Shown piece by piece: positions 23,101-38,761 of a stretch of DNA of 64,000 bases (position 1 is the first letter of the stretch; each line of letters opens with the position of its first letter). The translations under genes were made by a program, and so were the position numbers. The stretch is from assembly GCA_024336345.1 (NCBI GenBank), contig JANFOG010000001.1, forward strand, positions 1,550,001 to 1,614,000. The letters run 5' to 3'. The stretch comes from Mariannaea sp. PMI_226. Lineage: Eukaryota; Ascomycota; Sordariomycetes; Hypocreales; Nectriaceae. The notes below the pieces were generated by a model that was given only the letters and a program-made list of their open reading frames with translations, did not search any database and was not told the origin of the DNA.

Positions 23101-26100
23101 ACCGGCCATCAAGAAATTACCCAGAGCCTCGTCGAAAACCGCATCATACTCGGTGGCATGGTCTAACGCGTGCTCGTATGCTTGAATAGCGGTGCCATGG
23201 TGTTTGGATAGCTCAGCAACTTGTGCCTGCAGAAGCTTCGACCAGGACAGATAGTTGATGTCAGACACAGTAGTCCAGTCATCCATCATCTTGATAAAAG
23301 TTTGTAGCTCCTTTACAACCTCATCGATCTTAGGGGCCAAGTCTTCAGCAGGATAGGTGGGAAACTGGATTTTCCTCAGTAATTGGCCAGCTCGCGCCAG
23401 CCCATAGAATAGAAGGATAAGCCTGCTGTTGCGTGTCGACCAAAGCATATTTAGTTGTTCAACACCTCTCTTCCCTATCTCGACGGCGCGGTCGTAATGT
23501 CCATAAAGGAAGAGCGGGATAATCTCGAAGCTTTCGTAGAACATGATGGACCTGTTGCATTCATTTTTGCAGCCAAGCAGCCAGTTCTTGTACGACACGC
23601 TGCTATGCGCTTCATCAGACATGACCTCCACCGCATCCTTGATGTTAGTCTTGCCCTGAAGAGAACGAGCGAGCTGTCGCACGGCGATTAGGATTGACCC
23701 TCCTCTAGAATCGAAAAACCAGTTTGGGATCTCTTCGCACCCATATTGGCAAAAGCCTTCGAGATCGGCGAGAGGTTCATTGTTGAAAAACTTGAAGACA
23801 GCAGAACATCCATAACTTAGAATTGTTGATATTCGATCCCCGGCAACAGCGGCCATTTCCACTGCATCTTCCATTTGGGCAATGATCATAGGCATCGTCA
23901 AGTGGACATGTCCAATACACATTGGGTAGAGCATCAGACCGCGTGCCAAAGCGAATGAATCTCGTGATTGATATAGTAGCTCTTGGGCCATGGAGCCCAG
24001 TTCCACTGCGAATTGAGTCATATTGAAGCGAGCAAGAGCAATCATAGACAGGTATAGGAATCCCATACCGGACTGCGGGTATGGACCCTTAGTGAGATGC
24101 AATTCAATCATTTGGAGGGTGAGGTGGTAGTATCGCAGCCCATCGCTCCACCACGCAGCGCTGATGGTCTCTGTTAAAACAGCACCAATAGAAGCGGTAC
24201 TTGGGTCGTCTGATTGCTTGTCGCTGACGACGTCAGATCGTTCCATAGCCTGTATTTGAACGGAGATTCTTTCAAATCTCTCATCACACATCTCAACAGT
24301 TGGGTTCTCTTCTAGAGTGACGCCGAGGGAGGCAAGACAGTCTTGAAGGGAACCTAGAGCAGATTGCGTATCTCCGTTTTGGGCATAGATTCTTGACTGC
24401 AAAACATATGCCGGAGCCTTGTCAAATGCAGACTTGGCGTTTGCGATGATAATCCCGAGGGTTTGTTTGGCGCCGACATAGTGACCCATGAACAAGTAAC
24501 ACTCAGCGGCATGAAGATACAGCTCCATGGTCTCATCATACGTAGTATCTTCTGCATCATCAGTCCATGGATCATCCTGAAGGAGAGAAACGGCTGTGCT
24601 ATAGAACTTTGCGGCAGTGGGACGAGCGCCCTTCTCTGTGGCTACTATTGCCCGCTCTGCTAGGAGTTTGCGGAAATGGTGCCTTTTGGGAACCATTCGC
24701 CTGATGATATCAACTGCCTCGCAAATATGTGAAGCGGTACTGTCAAGTTGTTTGGCTTCGGCGGCATAGTATTTGTTGAGTGCTTGCGCGATAATGAAGT
24801 GCATCTTCTTTGAGTTGCATTCCTTCAAGGCAGCGGAGGCGTGGATATACCGGTCGTGAGCGAACCGGAAGCGGTCTTCGGTTTCGCTGGGGACGATTAT
24901 GTACGCCTGAATGGCGGCTTGAAGACCGACAATGGCTTCTCCTACAGAGTAATGTGTTCTCGCAGTTATTGTACAGCACGAACCCCATGCTTCATCATCG
25001 AAGTCAAATTCTCCACTCATCAAGTGGCAAATAAGTTCAAAGGAGAATGAAGCACCGATGAGTGCAGCCCAAGCAAGTAAAGCCCGAGCTGCAGCTGGAA
25101 GCTCACTTAGTCGGCGCGTGATGAAACCCGTGTCAAGGACATCGTAATCTTTCTCTCCCTTGAACTGCTCGAATAGCCGATCCAGATCGTAATGCCACCG
25201 ACTATCTCGGTAGTCGTACCAAATACATCGTTTTCGATGGCATGCACTCAGCATCTCTCGCATGTAAAATGGATTCCCTGCAGTCTTGGATTGAATTACA
25301 AGTGCGAGTGAATAGATCTCTTCTGTTGGCCTAGAAAGGGTCGTCGAGACATATTGGATGATATCTTCCTCAGAAAGGGGTGAGAGGACTATCGGTGTGA
25401 CCATCGGGCTGATCGTGCGGGTGAATTCTGGCAACACAGTTAATTACATGTCTTTTTTTTGTAAGATCGAAAACTTTGAATTATTACCGTCTGACTCAGG
25501 AGGATGGATAATGTTCTGCACTTTCTCTGCTGAAAGCTCTTCTGGCCGATATGTCATGATGATGACCATCTTCATCCTTGATGAGATAATCTGAGAAATG
25601 AGTTCGAGCGATTCGTCGTCGGCAAAGTGAAGATCATCAAGGCAGAAGCAGATGAACTTATGGGCAGTGAAAACCCTGAGGACATCTAGAAAGATGTTCA
25701 TCAGGCGCACAGATTTGGTAGAAGTACCAGATCGAAGAAAATCTTGGGAGGATAGACATGTTACACTTTGATTTCGAGGGATCGGCCCTGGAGAAGTCCC
25801 TGGTGACGAACCCCGGCGGTTCCCTCCAGGTCGGCCACCTATTTTGGCGAAGGGTTGTTGAGATATTGAGATGGAGCGGCCCGCTGAAATCTCCGGGGGG
25901 CCGAGTAAAAACTCGGGAAGTCCCAGCACTCGATGTAACAAGGGCCATACTGGGCGGACGAATTGCTTAAGAGTTTGGTGAAATGGCGTCTCTGTATTCC
26001 TTTCGCCCCAAACTTGTTTGAAGAGCGACGATAGCAACTTGAGCAAGGGACCAAACGCTGTTCTTCGCGCAGTATCGAATTTGGCCGTTGCGCAATACCC

Positions 26101-28024
26101 CCGTTTTCGAGCTTCAGCGAGGACACTCTGAACGAGAAAACTCTTTCCAAGACCGCCGGCACCGGCAATAGTGACAACCTCACAGTAATCTCGACGCCGA
26201 AACTTGGCAGATCCTAGCTGCCTCGAGAGGCTAGAGGCCGATAACTCAACTACGCCGGGGCGATTCTGCTCGGTACTTACACTATCGATAAGGCTTCGAG
26301 TTTCTATCGATATTGATGCATGCCTTTCCCAGGGCCTTGTAGGACGCGGTAAAGAACTGGAGGGCGACGGCGCAGTGTCACTGGCTATTGTCTGTGTGTC
26401 ACCAAAGGGATGGAGCGTGGTCTTCGGCATCTTTGGATCGGAAGAGATAGTTTGTGTAAAAGATCCACTTTGGCGGTTCCCATCCAACGAACTTGCTCCT
26501 TCGCTAGAGATATCGTCAAAGGGCGTCATCTCGTTAGTTAGGCTCGATCCATCAGAGAAGCGGTTGGCCGCGGCTTTGGCTCCCGCATAGTGGCTCTTGG
26601 CAACACGATCAATAACTTTAACGAGATCAGCACGCTCACGTTGTCGTCCGATCATCATAGTAGGAAGCATGAAGAAGGAAGAGACATCATTAGCTCCAAT
26701 CTTCAACTCCTTCAAAGCGAGCTCATCTCCATCACTGAGAAACTGATGAACCTTGACTAGGTCTTGACGAAGTCCGCTGGCTGAGTGATAACGCTCGGAA
26801 ACATTCTTAGCTGTGCATTTTTGGATGATTCTTCCTATCACATCTGGGATATCCATTCGCACGGTTGATACGTTTGGTATTCTTCGCCCGAGCACTCCCT
26901 GAACGATGTCTAGCGGGGCGTCTCCTCCATAAACTGGCTTCTGAGTCAGAAGAGACCAAAACAAGACTCCCAGAGAATAAATGTCGGTTCGACTATCGGG
27001 CTCTGCTGGCATTCTTCCGGTCTGTTCGGGGCTGATGTAGAGCAACTTGTTCTTGGCACCTAGTTCCTTGGACAACATCGACCAACCAGTACTCGTAAGT
27101 CCATGTTCGAAAGATCGGATTCCGGTACCAAAGGACATAATCTTGACCTTTCTCTCTTGTACATTGTAATGGAAGGCGTCGCCGCGAATCTCTCCGTGTA
27201 TCATACCAAGGCTATGGTGAAGAAGTTCAAGACAGTGGGCCGCACCGATGGCGAAATCTAGAAAGTATTCTAGGGATATTGGACCTTGCAGCTCAGGCTG
27301 ATTCTTGCGACCCGAAGTGAATGTTTCCCCAACTCTTCTGGCCCTATAGAAGGCAGGACCCATGTCAAGCACATCGGTGAGATAGTTTCTGCCAGGATGT
27401 TGATAAATGGCGACGACGACGGGAGCACGGTCGCTTGAGATTGGATTCAGTCGAATCAAATCCAGAGGCTTCACAATGTGCTCGCCATTTGGGTCGGAAG
27501 AGGCTAGACTTTTGGCGATATGGAAGGCTCGTTCCTCGCGGAGGGCATGGTAAGATATTCGGGCCACGACGCGTTCTTCTATGAATGTGATATCGGAGGT
27601 CAAGTTGGAGGGGAATGAGGTTGGGGGAGGGGTCGTTGCTGGCAAGTCATTGCCATCGCTGCTCGCCGTGGTACCACCAGCGTCCAAGGATGGCGGACGC
27701 CCGGACTGGAACTTCAGGACTGAGCTGGGGCTCGAAGCATTGTTTGATGATGTCGAGGGTGCGGCAAACGGGGAGACGAATCGGGTGCCAAAAACATGCC
27801 TATAGAAACGTGAGTGATCAGTAGATTGAAACTTAGAGAGGATGAGGGCGGTGTTATAACTAAGGCTTTCTGCGCCGTTCAGGGTAGACTTACCAAAAGT
27901 CATAGGTAGTATGGAAGGGTAGGCTGGACTCATCCCAGGTGTAGCCTGCGATCTGGCGGAGGCGCTCGTAAACTCGGGGCGGCGGATCGAGAAGATCGTC
28001 GGATATGAGGGCTGCGCCGTCCAT
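20133..28024 (-). CDS. Hybrid histidine kinase: pseudokinase - AAA ATPase - GAF - HisKA - HATPase - REC (group X type)
   Basis: Four exons, 28024-27894, 27799-25488, 25427-20860 and 20792-20133, encode 2556 residues; every junction keeps frame. Order: an N-terminal Ser/Thr-kinase-like domain (about 110-400) whose catalytic loop reads HGE (His245) instead of HRD and SFG instead of DFG, so probably inactive as a protein kinase; an AAA-type ATPase with Walker A GAGGLGKS (Lys596) and Walker B CLDDLHFAD; a long helical, TPR-like middle; GAF (about 1718-1878); a charged coiled segment; HisKA with phospho-acceptor His1941 (SHELRTPLNG); HATPase with N box and DTGIGIPP; receiver with Asp2266 (LMDVQMP) and conserved Lys; a Ser/Pro-rich tail of about 220 residues. 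No transmembrane segment is visible, so cytosolic sensing is inferred. Architecture matches fungal group X kinases such as S. pombe Mak2/Mak3. Outputs would pass through Ypd1 to Skn7/Ssk1-type regulators. Confidence 0.95.
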
Positions 28025-30742
28025 TGTTGATGCGCGAGCAGCGGCACGCCTCTGCAGCAGGACGGTGGGCGCTTTTTAGAGCGTGTGCAATCGCATTCAG
28101 TTCCACGTTAACCAGGTCGATTCGGTGTGCACATTCTGGAAGGTATGTCTCGTTCGGGATTGAAGATGAGGCGTGGTTGGCGGACGGAGGTCGGAGGTCG
28201 GAGGGTCGAAAAGCGGAGAGGGCACACGGCGTACCCCAGTTTTGGTGCTGGGCTGCGTGCTATATGCCAAATGTGATTGGGTTGGGCGCTGATGAGGCTC
28301 TCGCAGTGAGTAGAGGTAGAAAAAGAAAAGAAAAGGAAGGGTGGGAATTAACGAGGTGACTATGGGATGGGAGATCGAACAGCAGGCTACGATAGGTACG
28401 GCAGGCACGGATAGAGTGACAGACACGAAACAGGGGACGGCAAAGATGAAGCTGTCGGCGAGACTGACGACGACGTTCAGTGGTGGAGTGTGACTGTGAT
28501 TACCTACCTTACCTTCAGGTACCTTGTACAGATTACAGTGCAAAGTAGTAGCACTGGCCAACTACCTCACCTTAGCCCTGCTGGAGGGGTTTGTTGGCTT
28601 GCTGGTAGGGCGGATTGGTGGTGGCGAGATGGTGGAGTCTGGCTCTCACCTTGTAGGGCGCCTGTTCTGGGCGAGGGATGAGCCGGAGATAGAGTTCCAA
28701 AGTAGTGTTGACTTTTTCTTTTTTTTTATTAATCACTCGGAGCTGACGGGATGGGCGAAACTCGCTGGTGTTTTTTTTTTCTTCCCTTTTTTCTCCTCTC
28801 CGCTTCTTTGTTGGTGCGATGTGCCGCTTCTGATTGCGTCTAGCCTTTCCTTGAAGTTGACGTTTGCGTTGGCTTCGGGAATAGGCGCCAGGGTGAGTGT
28901 GAACCTATTTTAGAGAGAGTGACGGAGAGAGAGCAGGCGGGGGCTCTCTTCGCCTGTTGGTGGGCGAGCAACTTAGGTCGGTACCTTAGTTACTTGACGC
29001 TTTTCCTCATTCTCCCACAGTTGTAAGTGTCTCATGCCTAGTTAACTTACCTATCAATGTCAGATGCCTAGCTAGTTGGACCGGAAACCCATCCCTCGTT
29101 GGCAGTTCGTCTCCAATCACGGTGTGGGTAACCAGTCGGTGAGGAGTTTATTGAATTCCGTTGCTTGTGCATACTACACGTATAACACTGTATTGTCCAA
29201 GGGGGCCATGTCAACTCTGGTGCAAAAATGCTGGAATACAGTAGGCAGTTACCAATGGCCAAGTGGGTTTGGTTCCTCAAAGTACTCCAGCTATGCATTC
29301 ATTGCTTTGTCCCTGTGATGTCGGCAGCCTGGTTAGAATATACCCAACCACCATCCGACTTTAAACGGATGGAACCGCGTATGTAATCCCAGCAAACACG
29401 ACCAACTATCACACAGTATGTATGCCATTTGCTGACAAACCCCCTTCCATCACAATATTGCTGCTCATCAAGAGACCTAGACCTACCTACCCTAAGGTAT
29501 GTCACGTTGCGATGTTAACCCCCGGGCATTTATCAACTGCTCACATGCCCCTTTCACCCCCCCTGTGGATAGCGTGCAGTAGCAAATTTTTCAACATCCT
29601 GATTTTGGATCGCGGATTCCTTTATGTCTAAGCGTGGTGTATTGTTTTTATGTTGTATGGAGGATGTGGAACGGCCTGAATTGATAGCCTGGAATCAGTT
29701 AACTGGTTTTGGTATTGTACTTACTGGTACTCAGTCTTGCAAAACGGATGGACAACACTCCTTCGAGCCTAACTTTGATCTTCCACCCTTGACCATTAAT
29801 ACTATCTCCAGAGCGCTTTTCCTCCATTTCCTGTGCCTATTTTTATTTTGACATCCTTTCTGGTCAGTACTGGTCACGAGATCACTCGTAAATCGAGCAG
29901 TGGATAAGCAAAACGAAAAACGAAACTCCGCCCAATATGAGCCACAAATGCTTAGAGACCTTGTTCTTCCATGAAACAACTGGTAAACAAATATCATGTT
30001 TCAGATGGCAAATTCATTACTCCTTGTGATGGCACCAGGTTAGTGGTTCTCCCCATGGTTGACTAACGATCCACCCCCACTCCCACAATCTATCAACTGA
30101 AATGATGTAAGTGGAGGCAGGGATGGTGGGAGAACGTGATAGCCGGGTGAACAAATCTCCGAATCTCGACACTTTTTTAGCCTGCACGAATCTCATCAGT
30201 ATCTAGCTAGGTAAATAATCAACGTGCCCTGTGCTCGAGTTACAGGGACAAACAATGGACACCCAGCACACCCTCGTTACCACCGGTCTTTCAGGACTAA
30301 CAAGTAACTAGCATCCCGTCCGACAAAGGGCCAAGTGAGATGATCATGAGGGAATACAAGTATATCAATTAATGCTCAACTCCTGACTGAATCCGATATC
30401 ATCTTATTCACTCATAGCGGCATGGGTAGTGCCAAATATGCGAAAGGATAATCCATTCATTCATCTAATCCTTAAGAGTTAGGGGTCGTATCTATCCTCT
30501 ATCACGACCCATCCCTGTTTTATTAGACAACATGTACCCGGCTGCGCCTGCAGCTGTCCATCTCAATTCATTTCCAGATCCTAACCCGACATGTGTTGAA
30601 CAACACCATTTCTTCATGTAGACCGCTTATACACATAACCTCTAACAAATCATTCAGCAACTCTAAATAGTCTCGCTAATTTTTCCAGCTAACTCAAGCT
30701 CCGAGACTTGGGAGGCAGCGCCTGCCAGCCGCAGAGATTATC
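28025..30742. other. Histidine kinase promoter and intergenic region
   Basis: About 2.7 kb from the kinase start codon to the stop of the UDP-galactopyranose mutase gene. No coding frame is convincing. It contains a purine/pyrimidine-biased leader just above the kinase ATG and TACCTACCTTACC/GGTACC-type tracts near 28500 and 28980. Confidence 0.55.
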
Positions 30743-32625
<1,883 letters not shown>

Positions 32626-35028
32626 GGTGGGGGAAATTTTTTTGGAGCTTCTTGAAAAGGAGGATTCGAGTTGAGGCAGCAAGCAGCGGAAAACGCGCAC
32701 GACGTTCGACGAACTCGATCTCGAGAATGACGAAGAAGAGGAAAAGGGCGAAGCTTTACAGGACAACGTGGGGACAGCGAAAGCAATAATGTCCTGGTGG
32801 TTGCTGTAGATATTGGTTTGACCAAAGGTGCCCCCCCTAAGAGGCTGGCGGGAAAAGGAGACGGGGGGGAACTGTGATAATATGGTGGGGCTAAGATTAT
32901 TTTGGAGACGCCAGGGGAACAAGGGTCGTACAGGTAAGCCCAGCGACCAGCAGGGGAGGCGGCGAGCCAGGGGCAGGGAGGTGTAAAGCCCCACCAACGC
33001 TCAATTTGAATGGTTCGGGAGGTTCCATTGGATGGTCGCTGGTGAAGGCGTCTTTTCGTGGCATTCAAGCCATCCATAGCATGGGAAATAGTTGATATTG
33101 GGACCATACTACGGATGATGGAGGCGTTCTGATGATACGTAATATCTTACCCACCTTTCTGCGGTAACTGCCTTAGCTAGTACCATAGTGCGTGTTGCAG
33201 TAATTAATGAACTTCAGGGCTACATACTGTGGCATCTTCATAGCACACATGGCTTCGGCAAGGATACCTACTGTGGCACAGTACGTCTACTCACCAATTT
33301 TTCTGTCAACGTTCTTCATTTTCACTGAGATTTGCCCCCCCTCCTCTCTCTTCGTCAGACCACCCCTGTACAGGCACGGTGCCGCCCAATTCAGGGGAGG
33401 GATATGGAGGGGGACGAATATATCACATATGCCACGGACTTTTCCCGTGCTGTTTCTTGTGTGGGATATCAGTGATAGGTAACAACTACCTAAGTGCATG
33501 GCACGTTATGAGTGGACGACAGTGAGAACATTGGCGAGAAAATGTGTTACCTATAAACCAACCAGCCAATCTGGTAACCCAATACGCGCATTGATGCAGC
33601 CGCAAGTGCCAATCTGAATTAAATAGTAAAAAACTGTGCATTTTACGGAGGACCTCGGAATATTATTACTTCATTGCCTGCCTACATAGTACTAAGTATG
33701 TGCAGATTACCGTGGCTTTCTTTTCCCAAAGCCGCCCCTCTGCAAGTTGGGCCGGCCTGGGATGGTGGGGATCACACTCCGCCCCCACCTCTATGTTCGT
33801 GGCGATTATCTGTACGTAGGGTACTCCCTACAGTAGGACTCGTGTCTTGGAAGTTGCCCCTCCGAACCTCATAACGTCTTGACCTTGAATCGTCGTACGT
33901 ATCCCAATTTTTTCTTTTTCCCACCTCAGGCTTTGTGTTGACACCCTAGTAGCTAATATCCATCATGCTCACCCACATAGAGAACCAAATGTTCACAAGG
34001 AACAAGGGTCAAAAAAGAAATGGATACATAGTATATCATTCGGAATTTCTGACCGTTCATCAGTATTTCTTTGAAGTCGTTACGAAAGGTACTTTGTATT
34101 ATGCTTGTTTCCATCGGCCGTCACTAGTCTGTACAGGTATGTGCAGCCCGCGGACAGAAAGCTTGGCTTCGTTTAGTGGAAAAGGATCTATCTTTCGTTT
34201 CTTCCTAGGCATAAATGCCATAGTATCTATTGTACTCCCCCCAAAAAAAGAAAGGCCTTGATTATTATCCTAGTGTTATCTGGCAGGCACTGGGGACTTG
34301 CTAATGCCGAAGCCCAGCATGTGTTCTTGGTTGTGTGTGTTATTAGTATCGAAGCACCAGCATCCGATGGTGTTGTGACGGCGCATAACAGTGAAATTGG
34401 CTGAAGTTGCCGAATCGAGGCAAGGCAATTTCCCCCAGGTCCAGCAGTTGAACCAATCTGGTACGACTCATGTGTTGCCCACGGGCTTCTCAGTTGTTAT
34501 CTGACGAAAGGCAATAAAAGTGACATGCATATGCCCGCCTTGAGATTCGGAAACCTGCTTCCAACTTCTGGGGGCTAGGTTCATAAACGCCCAGCTTCTC
34601 CCCACTATGTGCTTCCAAGTAATTTCCTTAAATGAGCTTCAATTCCATTGTAACCAAGGCTTACCTGTAATTAATTACCCAATGTTGTAAACTGCGAAAA
34701 TCGCTGCTCGCAATAGAGTTCAATGAACATGGTGCTGACATGCTGACAAGGTTGTTTCCCAGCCACGGAAACTATTTGCCTAGTTGAATCTGAAGCTGAG
34801 ACTCCCGATGAAATAGCAATTTTATCCCGTCATGATGCTTCGGCTTATATCCACTACGGCCGCTTCACTCGCCTATTTCAATGATAGGAGACGCCCCGCG
34901 TTGAGATTGTGATACTTCAATGCCGTGGCCTGCAGCGAAAAGAATTGAGCTGATCCCAAAGGAGCGCCATCAACCGACAATCGTGTTCCCAGCTCGCTAT
35001 TAGTGCTGAGAAGGCATGGATACTGCAA

Positions 35029-35048
35029 TTTTTTTTTTTTTTTTTTTT
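35029..35048. repeat. Poly-T run (20)
   Basis: Twenty consecutive T in non-coding DNA. Confidence 0.9.
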
Positions 35049-36230
35049 GGGCACAACTTCAAGAAAACTATGCCTATGGTCTCTCCTTCTCCCGGGCTGG
35101 CATACGGATAACGTTTCCCTCAACCAAACTGCGCACTTGGTAAGTTGTCGTTACCTTAGTAACACAGTCCGAGTACTTACTCGAGAGGCGACAAAGGGTT
35201 GGGTGGATAGAAGGCTCTAATAATTTGTAGTCCGTATCAGTGAATGGTGCCAGCGCCACCTTCTCAGCTCCAATATTAAACGTGGATGGCAAAATTGTGC
35301 CCTCTGCTGAGGCTTTCCCCTAATAATGGCTACAGTGTTGATTGGCCCACCCCCCCATCTTTAGTACTGACTGACAAAGGACCATGAAAATCCTTTTCGC
35401 GAGTTTGCCTTGGTGTAGAAGGGCTCTTCATTCGATGGTCTACATACAGCAGTAATCGTAGTTTTCAAGGTGCTTGATCACGACTCATTGACCGCTCAAA
35501 CCAACATCTCCACAACTATGTTGTATCAAAAACTCCGTCGATGCGCCTAATATAGGTTTTTTTCCTTCTCGCGGGAGAAGATTTCGTCAGCTTGTTTCGA
35601 GACAGGTCGCAGATCTATGGTTCCGGGAAGGGATCAGCTGCGACTCATCATTTTGATGCAAACATTGGAGGTCAGGGGTCCACGGGATAGTTCCAGGGAA
35701 TGTGGGTGCCTTAGGTTTGAAAGTAGTGGAAGATGCTGAAAGTCACCCACTCAATTGCAAGACCCTTGGTCCATGGTGGCTTGTGCTGTGACAAGAGACT
35801 GGCCTCACAAGGCGTTTCTGTGGGCATTGCTCCATTGAAGAGGACACAGTATGCAGAGACGTATACGGCGTGCAGTTGTAGGTACATATGAAGGTTATGC
35901 CGAATTTTCGTTTGGCATAATTAGGGAGTAAATTACAGCGGATTCAATGTGAAGAAACAGGAGAAAGAAAACACAAGATGGAACAGAGAGACCCTGCAGT
36001 GTCAGTACGGAATAAGCATGCTTGAGAGAAAGGCAGGGTTCGTTTCATTCACAATCCTCAGTATCATCTTTAATTATTTGTACATGCTGATCTCATTCTG
36101 CATGATGTTGGTGGTCGACTCGTTCGGGCTTTAAAAAAAAAGGGGGGGGTGAGTTTGGCTTTCTTTGTCGAAAGTACTGGTACTTTGACCACGGGAACCT
36201 CCTCTTGCATACAGCCAGCTACAAAGCAGC

Positions 36231-36524
36231 ATGTCGTTCGTAGATACCATGGACGGACCATATCCTCTGAGCACATTGCTGTGGACGCATGAGGATGGCA
36301 TCGTGATGGGCGAGGCCATGGAAGATCTTAAGTTGATACATGAATGGAAACTGCAATGGGATCGGCACCGTGCTTTACACATTCAAGATCTGGCTCTCCA
36401 TGGTCTTCCGTCTCAATCCTGCCGCCACAGTATCGTTCCCGTCCCTTACAAGGACTGGTGGGTAAGTTTGGTCACTAGTTATTCGCTGTTGGCGCCCGAC
36501 AGAGCCCTAAGTTATGGATATTGA
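36231..36524 (+). CDS. Hypothetical small ORF or exon (97 aa)
   Basis: Candidate only, no family recognised. The frame starts MSFVDTMDGPY and encodes an acidic and His/Trp-containing stretch that looks compositionally like real protein. About 80 codons in, directly after a Trp-Trp pair, comes a strong donor (GTAAGT at 36463). If that is used with the CAG 41 nt downstream, the frame continues for about 22 codons; if not, it reads on to TGA at 36522-36524. It may be a lineage-specific small gene, a single exon, or a remnant of a decayed gene. Confidence 0.25.
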   Translation: MSFVDTMDGPYPLSTLLWTHEDGIVMGEAMEDLKLIHEWKLQWDRHRALHIQDLALHGLPSQSCRHSIVPVPYKDWWVSLVTSYSLLAPDRALSYGY

Positions 36525-37346
36525 TGAGACAAGGACATCGAAAAACGATATCGAGTAGGTCTCTTTGCTAAATAAATTACCCATGATATAACTAGCTCAC
36601 ATAATTGATAAGTGTATGTGAGCAAGCACCTTGCCATGGCTGCTTAGGTAGTATACCACAATAAGTAACACCCCAATCTGTGAAGGGTCCCAGTTGAAGC
36701 TTACTACTCTCTTTCAGCCGAGATTCAAAATTTGGCGCTTGTCCAACCCTGACGCAGCCAAATGGAGATAGCTCGTGCCACCGTAGAATACTAACTTCGC
36801 CATGGACGTACCTTGGTTGCCAAGGTTCAAGACATAACGTCTCTGCTACTGGCGCCGACAGACGGACGGGGTCACGGGCGGGAACAAGCAAGACAACGCC
36901 AGTCCGTCGGCGGCCTGTAGAAGAGAAAATGTTCGGTCGGGAAGAGCTCTCATGTTGCAAACAATTTAATATGCGCCTCTGGTCGCAGAACCAGGTGTGT
37001 TTGCTTGCATTGATTGACGCACAGTGCTCGGAACCGATTTGGAAACGAATTCAGTGGATGAGGAGGCAGTGTCTGGCTAGGTACGTATGTCTGTGAGCAC
37101 GCATCGCCTCTCACTCAGCAGCTCCAAATGATTGCTGGCACCTCCACTAACACGAGGCAATCATACGGCAGTGTCATCAAGCCTAAACTTTCAGAACATA
37201 GATAGCCTGGAAACGAGGTGGCTATGGCTATTCGTACTAGTTCGGAGGGGCCGAGCCTTTCTGCCATATCTGGCAATGTGAGAAGCACACGAATTTTTGC
37301 TTCATGCTACGTGTGGCGCATGCACATGTGTAGATATGAATAGATG

Positions 37347-37374
37347 TATGTGTGTGTGTGTGTGTGTGTGTGTG
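37347..37374. repeat. (TG)n microsatellite
   Basis: About thirteen TG units in non-coding DNA. Confidence 0.9.
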
Positions 37375-38761
37375 GACAGTTTCCGTGCTTTGTATGCTTT
37401 GTTCGGCGACCAGGCAATAATCTGGAGAGACGCACGGAGGATTGTGATAATTAATACGCTCTCAGGGGCTGCTGATGGGAGCAGTGAAAGAAGCCACCCG
37501 CATTCCTCCGGATTCAGCTGTCAGCCGTTTTCAGCCAATATGCATCGAGTAACTGAAGCAGTGCGATAAGAGGGGACACTTTGAAAGAGGAAATGGTTCA
37601 CCTGGCAAAATCGATGCTAGGTACTTACCAGTTACTAGAGTGGTACCACGCTCCCATCTTGTTCGCTGACTGAGATCTAGTCCAGTCTGGCGATGACACT
37701 GAAACGCCGCCTCCTTACTATGGCTTTGGAGAGGTCGATCCCCAAACGTGGATGAATTGATTCGCTGGGCGTGGATCCTGGACCTCCTTTTGCCGTGAAT
37801 TCCCCTGAATAAAAGCACCGGTACGGGGCACAGATTACTCTGCAGGTACCTGCTTCTCCGAGGAAGGTAGCTTTAGGTAGAGGCAGGCGATTTGTAGGTA
37901 CCTTGGCTAGGACAGTTGCCCTCCAGGTTTGTAGGTACCTACTATCATGGGGTGGCCTTTCCTTTATGCACTGGCCCCCAAACCTGCAGTATCGGTACTG
38001 TACTTCGCTGCTCCAGGCGTTGGCCCCTAGATTTTCCCAATCGCAGGACTGTCAGCTAACCCCTGCTTGGCGCGTCTAGACCTCGTGTCCACTAAGTTTG
38101 CCCCTGAGCGTCGACTTGTACCGGTACCCATCGAGGGCTATTTGTTTGGCCAGTTCGGAAAATGGAGGTGTTGATACCTGGCCGTTTCCGTGGGAGAGGG
38201 AGTCCATCCCTATTTCATCGCTTTGTGTGCCGTGTTTGGTCAGCTCCTTGTACCTCCTCCCCTCCACTGGACGTGCCAATTTCCAACAAAAACCCTTCGA
38301 CTTTTTTTTTTAATTGCCGCGACTAACCCAGGGACCCCCCTTCCCCCCTCTGTCCCCCAAGGACTTAGGTACCCTCTCCCTTTTCACTCTCACTCTTCTC
38401 CATTCCTCCTCCTACTTCTTCTTCCTCCCAGAACCAGGGAATCCAAACCTTGATCTCTTGTTTTCTTTTCGTCTTGCTCCCTTGCAAGTCGCCCTTTACT
38501 TCATTTTTGCTTCGTCTAGCTTTCAGCTGGCAAGAAACTTTTTTTTCTTCTTCCATTCTTGGGTCGCTTGGTTAGCCTGCCCCCACCAATTGCATATTCC
38601 AGCGCCCCTCGCTTTCTCCAAAATCCCCTGTTAGGACTCGGCTGTCCGTCCGCTCGTTTGCGCGTCCCCCCTAAAATCTGTCTTCAAGGCTTTTCTTATC
38701 AACAACCAAAATTGTTCATTCATTCAACTCCCTCACCTCAACATCCTATCGACCCAACATC

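Larger units (their letters stand above)
32626..38761. other. Gene-poor divergent intergenic region (6.1 kb)
   Basis: Lies between the mutase start and the transporter start, so it contains both promoters. The part nearest 38761 (about 38300-38760) is strongly pyrimidine-rich, typical of a fungal 5' leader. The rest shows no recognised protein; one candidate ORF (36231-36524), a T20 run and a GT microsatellite are listed separately. GGTACC-type tracts occur at 37840-37945. Confidence 0.55.

Noticed and set aside
22738..23166. Plus-strand open frames within the histidine kinase gene
   Set aside because: Lie opposite the long continuous kinase exon; no independent evidence.
36592..36960. 122-codon minus-strand open frame
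   Set aside because: No ATG start, no recognised domain and no clear splice partner.
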